Source: Euborellia annulipes (taxonomy: Eukaryota > Arthropoda > Insecta > Dermaptera > Anisolabididae). Taken from it: a stretch of DNA of 64,000 bases. This document shows, piece after piece, positions 23,801-35,800 of this stretch. A model generated the notes under the pieces. The model searched no databases. It worked only from the letters and a program-made list of their open reading frames with translations, and was not told the origin of the DNA. Position numbers and translations under genes: made by a program. The DNA lies in the NCBI GenBank assembly GCA_023213315.1, contig JAKCPI010004461.1:1-64000 (forward strand). Direction: 5' to 3'. How positions within the stretch are numbered: the first letter of the stretch is position 1; each line of letters begins with the position of its first letter.

Positions 23801-26800
23801 TGTCTAGGGAGTGTCTTTAATATTTTAACGCCGTGTTCAATGCATCAAAATGGCGTCTTTAAACAAAAAGTAAGGTTAGGATTTTGAGCAATATGTTAAT
23901 TTCGCTGTTCAAACTAGGTTAAGAAAAGAGCATTTTTTAACGCTGATGTTATTACTTTACTTTTTAACACCCAATTTATGATGTTAAATTTTAATATCAG
24001 TTTTTGGAGAATAGATCTGAACCATCTGAATCAGTTGAATCACGAGAATAGTAACAGACGAGCTTAGAAAAAGAAAGAAAAACTGCGAACTTTATAAAAA
24101 ATGCGAAAGGGAGAGGTGGGGGCGGGATAATCTCTGCCCATGCACCGTGAAAAAAAGAATGGAGGACCCATATTAATATACAAACAAGCCTAGGACCCGG
24201 CAAAGCCCTAAGCGGCGCTGCAGCATATATGGAAGAAATAATTCATGTTTATAATGGAATCGGGGCTCTGGCATTACCTGAGCGAATTTAGCCCTCTCCC
24301 ATGGGGGCTGCTATGATAATCTCTACTCATCTTTATGCCAATTTTCATTTATCTGACAGAGGAGTTATTCATTAATTGAATCATGTCAAAAATCCATCAA
24401 ATTTTGTTCATATTTTAAAATTTATAAAAACGCACACATTGATAAACGTTTATTTTTGAAACAGACTGGTACTCTAACTGAAGATGGACTTGATATGTGG
24501 GGTTGTGTGCCTATAATCGGTTCACCTGCAAAGAGTTTGACGCCTCAGCAAAATATTAAAGAAATGGAAACGCAGCCGGAAAATGTTTCGAAATTGACGA
24601 AAATTATGGCTTCTTGTCATTCCCTCACAATGATCGATAATGAAATTGTCGGAGATCCTCTTGACATGAAGGTAAATTGAATTTTTATTTTTATAAACTT
24701 AAGAAATAACAAATTTTCAATTTTTTTTTTTTTTTTTACAGATGTTTGAATCAACTGGATGGTTTTTAGAAGAACCAGAAATTGACGACAATTCGAAATT
24801 TGACTTACTAGTATCTAGTATAATAAAGGCGCCAAAAAATGTAAATTTTTTTTTAGAATTTATAACAATTTTATTTTAATAATCTGTTATTTTTAAATGC
24901 AGTTATCATGTGAAATTGGTATTGTGCAACAAAATCAATTTAGTTCAACTCTGCAAAGAATGAGCGTCGTAACTCGGACTTTGGGATCTGACCATTTTGA
25001 AGTTTATTGTAAAGGATCGCCTGAAAAGATTATTTCCCTGTGCCGACCAGAAACCGGTAAGAAATATTAAAGCTTTAATTAGGCCCTAATAAAAACAAGC
25101 TTTAACAAAGAAAATATATCCTAACCAAATATTTAGAGCTTTCTCTGATTTTAAAATAATTCTTTAATTCATTACAACCTCTAAAATTGATTTTCCAAAA
25201 AAAAAGACAGTAAATAGCTAAGTAAAATATGTGTTAATTAGTTACTCACATTTTGTTTCCGAGAGTGAAGAAAAATTGCGTTTGGAGTACCCCGTACGAG
25301 TGGTATGTTTTCTTTTTAGTGTTGATCAAACATCTAAACAGAAAAAAGAGATTTTAATCCAAAATAGTATTCCAAATTTCAAAATATTGCCCCTGGCGGG
25401 GTGAAGGTACTGCCTACCTTATATTAGTGGGGACCAGCAGTCCGATGTCCCATTGGCCTCGGTCCCAGATGGCTCCCTCTCCCTGACCCCTAAGAGTGGT
25501 ATGTTTCCTGTTATGTCGAATCTAAACTAAGCGAAAAGAGGAAGGGGAGTGAGTGTGAATGAAAATATGTAGTATTCCAAATTTAAAAAATATTAAATAT
25601 ATATATTAATTGTCTTTCTTTTTTCTTTATTATTTTAAGTATTAATATTATTTTAAGTATTTAATATTATAAGTCAGTGATGGTCGCAGGATTTTATAAG
25701 AGGGGGAAAGGGAGGGGGGGTCTAATAATGATTTATATTTTAATTTATTAGCAATAATAAATAACTTTTGTATTATTAAAATAATAACATTGATACTTTT
25801 TAATGTCCAAGGGGGAGGGGCTCCTGGGGCCCCTAGTGTTATAAGTTGGGGCGCATAACTTCTAGAGTTCCAGCCACTCCGTTTTTCCAATCCTTTGAAA
25901 ATAGAAAATTGTATGCTCCGCGACTAGCCACACCAGATTTATTATAATAATTGTTGTTTAAAAAATACTTCAAATTGTTCTTGATTTCAAAATTTAATTG
26001 GTTTAGATACCATATTCTTTTAAAGAGAGTGGAGAGAAAGGTGAAGAATTTTGAATCAACAATGATAGTCAGAAAGCCAAAGGGGCACGGGTTCGGATCC
26101 CAGACAGTCCGATGAATTTATTTAAATCATTTGGATACCAAATGGTATAAATAAATATGCCTGGACCCCCCAAATATATCGTTTCTAAAAATAATGTGTA
26201 TTGTTAAAAGTCTACATGGCCTAAGATGCCGAAAAGATTTGGATTTTATAGCTGGATAATCGTTACTTGGTAAATAAAAGAATAGCAGCTAAAATTATTT
26301 CGTTTAATAGCCCTCTAGGCTGACGTTTCGGTCTTGATAAAGACCATCTTCAGTGCTTAAGGGCTGTCAATATAGGCATACAATCAGATACTCAATCATT
26401 TATATAGTGAACATAAAAATTTCAGTTGTATATTATTAATAATATACAACTGAAATGGTGAAGATGGTCTTGATCAAGACCGAAACTAAAAGAGGGGCTA
26501 TTAAACGAAATAATTTTAGCTGCTATTCTTTTATTTACCAATTAAAGAAAAGATTAAAAAGAAAAAAGAAATATGAATAGAATATCCAGCAAAAATATAA
26601 AGTTTATTTAATAGAAATAGTCTAATTTATATTCATTATGCTAACTAAGAAATTAGATTCTATTATTTTAAATTTTTTTTTTTTTTTTTTTTAGTACCCG
26701 AAGATATGGCAACGACACTTGAAATTTACACATCAAAAGGATATCGAGTGATCGCTGCGGCGTGGCGCGATCTTCCCACTGACATTAATTACCACAAAAT

Positions 26801-29800
26801 GCAAAGAATGTCGCGAGAAGATCTTGAAACAGATCTTTCATTATGCGGTTTGATTATTTTGGAGAATCGGCTTAAAAATGCAACGGAACCGGTTATTCAA
26901 GAATTAATCGAAGCAAATATGCGTGTCTACATGCTTACAGGTAAAGAAATAATTAAATAATGAATAAATTACATATTTATTGGAGTAATAATCAGTTCTT
27001 GACTTTTCATTCGACTACCAACGGAATTTATTGGATCCTAATACTGAATAAAAGAGTTTTGTTTTTGGTGTCGTCCTGTTTCAATCTCTTTTTTTTAATA
27101 TCTGAAAAATGTTCTTCAATATCTATCAAATTTCGATAAGCTGAACTTTAATGCCTCTAAAATTCAATTTCCCTCATGCTTACTGAAGGATTTAATAGTA
27201 TATTTATTAATAGTAGAGGAAATGAAATTTTAGGCCTAGGATAAACCAGTGAGAGGGGCGTTCAGGCCCGAAGCTCAATTTGCGGATTACACAGGGAAAC
27301 AAATAAGACCTTTTTTTTTGTTTCTCGAGTATTTGAAGCTATTTCTGGGTATTTAGGTTGCGCTGATTCCAAAAATGCCATCAGTTTTAGAGCTATAGAA
27401 GAGAAAATAAGATTTTAATAGAAAATGTGCTCTAAAGCGGCTCTTATTTTGAATTACCTCGATTTTTTTAAAGAAACACGCCTTAAAAATATGCAGATAG
27501 ATAAATTAAATAGAAATATAAAGATTCAGTTCAATCGGAGGTCATTTAGACGTGCCGCAATCGGCTAAAATTTTAGAAAAATCCATATTTTTTTTTTTAC
27601 TTTGGACACCCCTAATACAATTTTACTAATCCCTGAATGCAAAAAACATATTTTTACGATTTTCTATACTTCCTTAGCTTTCCAAAAAAAATTTATTCGT
27701 GAAAATCTATCAATTAATTACGAAATTATGAACAAAATAGTAGTTAATAAATATATCTAAATAGTTATAAGTTAATTCCTATGAGCTCTACTGTCGGAGA
27801 GAGAGCAAAGCGCCTAAAAGATAGGCAACCATAATATTTTTTTCACCAGACTAATAACTGTTTTGTTTATAATTTCGCTAATTATTATCAGATTTTCACG
27901 AATAAATGATTTTTGGAAAGCTAAAGATCTCTAGAATATCGTAAAAATATGTTTTTTGCATTCAGGGATTAGTAAAATTGGATTAGGGATGATCAGAGTA
28001 AAAAAAAAAAAATGGATTTTTCCTAAAATTTTAACGAATTGCGGCTCGTCTAAATGACCTCCGATTGGACTGTTAGAGCACATTTTCTATTAAAATCTTA
28101 TTTTCTCTATAGCTCTAGACGTGATGGGGCAAAACTCATGGCATTTTTGGAACAAATCACTGTCCCCCTGTGTTATTATCAATAAGAACGAAGAAAAAAT
28201 CACTAAAGATTTAAGTCGGGGTTAGGGTAGTTTATAAGGTAGGTGAAAAGGAGAAAGTGCAGCTAGTTGTTTTCATTTTTTATTCCCACCACGTTGCGTT
28301 CGATCGGTTGGGTCACCTCAGACAGTGTCAAACAAAAGAACGAAACAAAGATTGCTTCGGGAAAAACATTAACAGTCATTATACATTTTTTATCTTAGAG
28401 TCAATAGTTCTTAGAATATATTTTACAAGGCCTTAAAATAAAATACAAAGTTTTTAAGAAATCTAATTACCAGGTGGGTGTTTGTATGTGTAAATTTGTA
28501 ATTTTCAATCATATATTTATATAGAACTAAAGTGGATTGATACAAATAGTTATATTAGTTATTATATATGAAAGTAAAGATCAAGAGAGATGGTCACGTC
28601 GCTAGACAAATTTGAAGTGAGTTCAGACTCACGGCATCGCCAGGCAAGCGACCCTCCTTTTACCCTCCCACGTCATCGGAGTGTTTTCCAATTTAGCGCT
28701 TTATTAGATGCCTATACATAGATATAGACTGTTTATAATCTCTTTGGAAATTCCACATTTATTAGTAAATATACAGATAGCTCAAGTGTCAGTCTTTTAC
28801 AATAATTAGGCTCACAACCCAGAACTCTGTAGCGCCAAAGTTAAACCTATGATCACTATTGAGAGCGTGTTCGGCTAGTGCTACACTCGTTTCTTTATTT
28901 TTTATGTTGTTTTTGTGCTGAGAGAGCCTGGTCCCCAAATATTGACGTGTTTGCCCGACATAACAACAATCACAATTCTCACAGGGCCCTTATAAATCAC
29001 ATTAGATCGTTTATGAAGTGGTGTTGCGTCTTTATTATTATATAAGAAGGATAGCATATTAATCGGTTTAAAGGCCAATACTATATTAGAATCCACTTGT
29101 TGAATGAGTTTCCTTATAGCTCTGACAGACCAGGGGTATAAGTAAGGCTATATATAATTTGTCTTCCGATGTAGAGCCCAATTGTGTGTTATTAGGTGCA
29201 TTCGATACATTATTAGAGTGAAGTTGGTTCGAGTTATTTGGCGGTTGTCGATTTTTAAAAAAATACACTTTAAATATTTTTTCCACAAAACACTTGGGGT
29301 ATTTATTAGTTACCATAAGTGTTTTATTTCATTAAAACACTCTCGCTTGTATCTCTCACTTGTAAGTCTATCTGCTCTTTGGATCATGTTATAGAGAAGA
29401 TTTTTCTTATATAAAACAGGATGGTTGGAATAATAATTGAGCAACCGTAAAGACTGGCAGCTCTTTCTTACCCATTTTGTCTCAATTATTGCCCCGACTC
29501 TCATCAATTTGAGATCAAGAAAGTTTATTTCTCCATTGTTTTCAAGTTCATAGGTAAAATTAATCTTATCCATACAACCATTCAATATGCTCAAGATCGG
29601 ACTTATTTGGTCTTCTGGAATGGCTGTAATAATATCGTCCACGTATTTAAAAACAAATGAAGGCTTATAAGGGAAGGAAGAGTTAATTTGATCAAAGAGA
29701 TGGTCGATTACTAGGTTAGCAATAATGGGCCCTAAGCTGGAACCCATAGGGACTCCACATTTTTGCGAATATATCTTTCCATTAAAGATGAAATACGTAT

Positions 29801-32800
29801 TTTTTAAGATGAAGTCAAGTAAGGAATAAAAGTCTTCTTTTTCAAGGTATGTATGTGAATCAATTAAGTCCCATTTCTCATAGATTATACTATATGCTAA
29901 GCCTAGATCAATGTTAGTAAACAAAGACACAATGTCATATGAGACTAATTTTTCATCAGGTCTTATTTCTTCAAGCCTATTTTTAAATTGAAAAGAGTCC
30001 TTAATATTCATCGTACCAAGGGGAATAAAATTCAATATATTCACTATGTATTTTGACAATTTGTAAAGAGGGGAACCAATATATATGATTGAAAATTACA
30101 AATTTACACATACATAACACCACCTGGTAATTATGAAATTTTCTTAAAAAATCTTTGTATTTTATTTTAAGAGCTTGTAAAATATATTCTAAGATACTAT
30201 TGTACTCTAAGATAAAAAAATGTATAATGACTGTTAATGTTTTTCCCGAAGCTAATCTTTGTTTCGTTCTTTTGTTATGTACACATTAGTTCTGAGGATG
30301 ATCCCAACCGGGATCGAAACGTCAACGTGGTGGGAATAAAATAATGAAAAACAACAGCTGCAGACTTTCTTCACTTTTCACCTATCCTTAAAGATTTAAG
30401 GTCTGGGAATCAAGAATCTGATTAATTAATAATTATCTTAAAATCAAGGGAGGTGGATCTTATTAAAAAAACAGCAAATTTCTTTGACTTTCACTTCACT
30501 ATTTTAATGATTTCCAGGTGATAACATTGAGACAGCAGTTAGTGTGTCTCGTCAATGTGGAATCGTTGGGCCAAATGTCCCAGTAGTTCAAGTTGAAGTC
30601 GAATTTGATTCAACAAACAAAACAAATATTCCGTTGATAAAATATAGAATGCCATCTCTACCTTCGCAGAATAATTTAGCCAATGGGAACAAGGTAATAA
30701 TAACATTTAAACTAAAGTCATGATTGTCGTATTCAAACTCGTTCGGGGAATTAGAATAATATCTGATTTTATTTTATAATACTGTATATTGTAAAATTTA
30801 ATCTTTGAAAAAATTCGGGGTTTTCGTAAGAGATGATTGGGACATCGAACTATAATTTTTTTAATGACTTATTAAAAAATTATCGTAATTAATTTTTTTG
30901 TTATCAAGAAAATACAAAAAAACAATCTGTCCCAATAATCTTTAATTTTTTTTAATTTAAAAATGAATTTATTCTTATTATTAATCACATATTAATTAAG
31001 AAATTTTTAAAATAAGCTTAGATGATTTATTTAAAAACCAACTGTCAAATTAGTTCAGCATTCTTGCAATAGATGGCAGGCTAGTCTAACAGACGATATA
31101 GTATTAGCCTATATTTATATATTTTTATGCTTTTATAAAAGTTACATAATATATAATAACATTTATAAAGTATTTTTTGTTAAAAGATCAATGAAAATCA
31201 ACCAAATGCATTAAATATTATTAGTTACCATTCTGACATCTCTTGGCAAATTTTTGAATTACTTGATTTTTTGGAATACTTTTTATGACACACTACGCCA
31301 TCTTATCGGGGAAAACATGCGTAACCACTTCGCTCCCGTGCCCCCTTAACTATTTGTACACCTAATACTTAAAGTTTTTTTATTTTTTTTTAAATAATTT
31401 TAGCCTCAAAGCAATGGCGATGTGGAATCTGGTGGACCAATCACACCGCATAGAGTTCTTGCTATGACAGGAACGACATGGAAATTATTGAACGATTATT
31501 TTCCTCAATTAGTGCCTGCTATATTGAACCAAACGGCGGTACTCGGTCGTCTCTCCTCCGACCAAAAGCAACAAGTGGTCACACAACTGCAAGCTCTCAA
31601 TTATAGCGTGGGTAGGTTAATTCAAAATCAACCACATATTTATCCAATTATAAATCAATTGATTAAAATAAATAAATAAATTGTTATTTTACAGCTATGT
31701 GTGGCGATGGTGCAAATGATTGTGGCGCTTTAAAAGCTGCTCATATAGGCGTTTCTCTTTCAGAGAAAGAAAGCTCAGTGGCTTCGCCATTTACGTCAAC
31801 GACACCGGATATTAGCAGCGTGCCTCTTGTAAGAATTTTATTTATTTATTTTATTTTCAGAATGATTTTTTTTTTTTTTATTTAAATTATGCTACTTTTT
31901 ATTGTGAAGTCAGGTTACCCTTTCAAGTAGCTACACTCTTTAAGATGGGCCATTTTTCGTAATAAATAGCGGTAGCCGAAATATATTTATTAAATGTAAC
32001 TATAACACATTTAATAAGTTACATAAGCATAATTTCATAAAGAGACATCAGCTGGTCCGGTATCATAGATGAGTGGACCCCTCCCTCTACTCCCTTCATC
32101 AAGGGTATTATAAAAATACTGAAACAACTTTTGAAAAAACGAAATATAATTTAGCAAAATCCATATTTGTCCTTTTGGGTTTAGGATTAGTTTCTGTTTT
32201 TATTTAGAATTTTAATAATAAAACTGAACGCACACCAATTTAGCAAAACGTTTTCGGACAAAACGTTTTGTCCAAGAGCAAAACGGTCAATGCCAACGCA
32301 CACCGTTTGAGCTCAATGACAAAACATTTTGCTCAATGCCAAAGCACACTGATTGAGCAAAACATTTTGTCAATGAGGTCGAATCATGTCCAATTGTGTT
32401 TTGTCTCCTCGTTGTGCGTTGACCCATAGAAAAGCATTGAAAAACAGTTTTAGGCACGATTAGTCAAAAACGTTTTTGTTCGAAAACGTTTTGGTTCAAT
32501 GGTGCGTTCAGCCTAAAGGAAATACAATAAAACGAGTAATGTGGCATGTCTAGGATAGGTGAGGCTAATATCTTCCGTCTATAAATAGTCAAAACTTAAA
32601 TATGCCTTACGTAAGTTTTCAAGAGAAAATATTAGAACGATAATTGCTTTCTTCTACCAATAAATGTTGATACTATGGGTATATAGAGAAAGTATCGGAT
32701 TCGTATCAAAAAAATGTTGAGATTTTGATGGAGATACACGTTTTGAGTTCCCCTGAATCCAAAAAAATGGTCTGTCTGTCCGGAAGTGGTCAAAATAAAA

Positions 32801-35800
32801 TATGAAGAAAATGAGCTTCAATGTTGAAATTTTATATATTATCAGTCAAACGCCTGATGCGTAGAAAAATAAGCTTTTAAATAAAATCGGCCAAAACGTA
32901 CTAGTAGGTACTTTACTGATGTACTTTTTTAGTTGTTTTTTTTTTCGATTTTTACAAAATTCGTTTTAACTATTTTGATTAAAATTCTTAAATCAATTAA
33001 TTTTTAGATGTTGTTAAAAATGTACTAGTACTTTACTTTATGAATAGTGAATAATAAAAATAACAGAGTGTAGAAAAAATTATTCACTATTCATCAATTA
33101 ACACAACAGACTAATGAAGTATTATATCAAATACTTTACTTTACTTTACTTTATATTCTCATTTTGCCATCAAAATTGCTTGAAGCACACTTTACACTTG
33201 TACTTCATAGGGAAGATAGGAGAATGGTTCCCATCTATAATTTCTCCATATAATTTTTCCATGTATATAAATTTTACATCTTGAATTCCTATACACAATA
33301 AATCTGGTGTGACAAGCACAGAACGCAACTTTCAATTAGCACAGGTAAGAGAAAGTTGTGTATTGTGCACCAGATGATTTTGAATTTTTTTCTATCCAAA
33401 TTATTTATTAATCCATGTCAACTATTAATTTTTGACAAAAAAATTTTCTTTTGAATTAGGTACTGACACAATGATAATAAATCAATTGAAAATTTATTTT
33501 ATTTCTGATAATTCGGTCTCCCTCCGTTTTGATTTTTTTTTCTAATATATTTACAAATACAGTTAGAAAATTTCTTATCTCTAGAATTTTACCAAATGAA
33601 AGTAATTAATGATTTGATAAGCAGGCGAAAGTCTGGTGGCCTATTTTGAGAATTAGTCATTCAATTTCAAGGTTTTATTTTGTAATATAGGCCTACTAAC
33701 ATTTAAAAGTTAAAAATTATTTTTTATAGAAATATCTTAATTATTTAAAATACAATTCATTTTTTATCTCTCGTTGTTTGAGACTCTTTTATCTAATGGT
33801 GGATTTAGTTGTTTACTTTTATTGAAAAAAAAGAATTCTGTAAATTAAATATTTATCATTTTAATTCGCATTGTCTGTATTTGTTTGAACTCTTTTAGTG
33901 CCATGTTTTTTACTCTTTAAAAATTTTCTTTAAAAAATTTAATTTCTTTTCGGAATTATATGATGAGTAATATTCACTGGAAATTTTTAAACATCTATCA
34001 AAATTAAATAAGTAATTTATTCAAAGAGAGTTTTTGAGTGTGCTAGGAATAAACCTTAGCTTATTTAAATACGATAAAAATAATTGCAAAATCGAAAACA
34101 AGGGAGATAAACATTTTTAAATGATACAGGAATTTTTACATGAACTAGAATTTATAACCCTGTTACGCATTAGTGTGTCAAGCGCCAGCTGCCGAGTTTT
34201 GAGAAAATTAACATCAAAGTTTTTTTTTTTTCATTGGATTATTTATAATTTTTTTTTGTGCAAGTAACATTAAATATAAATTTTTTAAGGACATTTTTCA
34301 TAAAAAATACTCACTCAAACAAAAAACTCCAATCTCTTCAAAATAGACTTTTAAACTAAACTTATTTCTTTTAAAATAAAGTTGATTAAATAAAGGGGTC
34401 GTCCACATATTAGGTAACGCCTTTTTTGACGATATTCTAGTCCCCCTCCCCCCCCCCCCCTGTCACATACAATATTTATATTAAAAAACGATAAAATCTG
34501 AGATTATTTTTATATTTTGAGGCTTCTTTCTTAAAAAATTAATAAAATTCAGAGGTTTAGTTAAATTGTCATCTAATTATTATAGATAAAAATAAATATT
34601 AAACTAAGTTAATTTTAAGTATTTAATTACATATAATTAGATGATAATTTAATTAAATTAAAGAATGTTTCAACTAGCGCCAACGGGGAATTCTTTGGAT
34701 TATATTAAAATTCAGGGGTTTTAAATTACATGTATTAATATCTCATTCAAAACATGTTTTATAAATTGGAACAACCGCCGCTGAATCAGATAACTAATAC
34801 GATATGCAAGAAGTTGCCACAATCGACACCTATGGCGCCACTAATCAAATGCGCCTTGTTCTTAGGCAAAATCTATAAAGATAAGGTGGTTTGAATGCCT
34901 ATTCATTAGGGGTGTTTGAAATGTGCATAAATTGAATTATATGATCTTTTTTTATGTAGTCTTGAAAGATAAAGATAAAGGCTGACCGCATTTATAGCGA
35001 TAGTTTAGTCGATGGACATATTAGCATTAAGTTCAATGAAGGTGCGCACACGACAGAAGTGCGGATCAACTCGATTTTTTAATCAAATGCGATCGATCTG
35101 CACTTTTGATTAAAAAATCGAGTAACTATCGCTCAACTCCTATAAAGTCATTGCTACCTATTGAAGCGCGCACACGATCGACTGTTTAGTTGGCCAATTA
35201 AAAAAAAAGAAATTATAAATTGCAAAATTTCAATTTAAAAAGCATAAATAAAATAGAGTATACATTCAGTAATAATATTAGATTACTATTTACACTTATT
35301 CTTAATCACATTAATTAAAACACTTTTCGGGATGTTGTAAGAATTTTTTATGGAGCCTTTGGAAAGCTCCTTTTCTTAGTCTCTCACTATATTGGATGGA
35401 CCCAGTACCGCTTTTAATTTTGTTTTTTCAATTTTCTTTTTTGAATGTACATATAATAAAGAAAGTAAAAATGCCTTCCTATTTATCATGCTTATCGTTG
35501 AACAAAAAAACACAGCAAAAACAAAAGAAAGGAATTAAAAAGTTGAGTCGATATCGATCCCGTGTGCTCATACAACACAACTAAACAGTTTAGTTGGGTA
35601 TAAATTGATTAAGCATCACGATTTTAAGCCAACTCAACTAAATAGCTTAGTCGATTTAAAATCGACCGTGTGCAGTCAGCCAAAAAGTTGATTAATAGGA
35701 AAAAGACTGGTTTACTATTTACGTTTTAAATAGTGATAGTTTAAAGAAAAAAATCCATGTAGAAAAAATTGAGCCCTTCCTGATGTGCGTTGGTTGTTAA

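Larger units (their letters stand above)
28243..30398 (-). mobile_element. Penelope-like element with inverted terminal repeats
   Basis: Inverted repeats of about 250 bp (28243-28520 and 30092-30398) bracket, on the minus strand, a reverse transcriptase fragment followed by a GIY-YIG endonuclease, the defining order of Penelope-like elements. The right repeat carries an intact hammerhead core and the left a degenerate one (CTGAGGT...GAACGCAACG). The RT lacks its N-terminus and the coding region has at least two frame breaks, so the copy is dead. It lies in the ATPase intron between the exons at 26695 and 30518. Confidence 0.92.
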
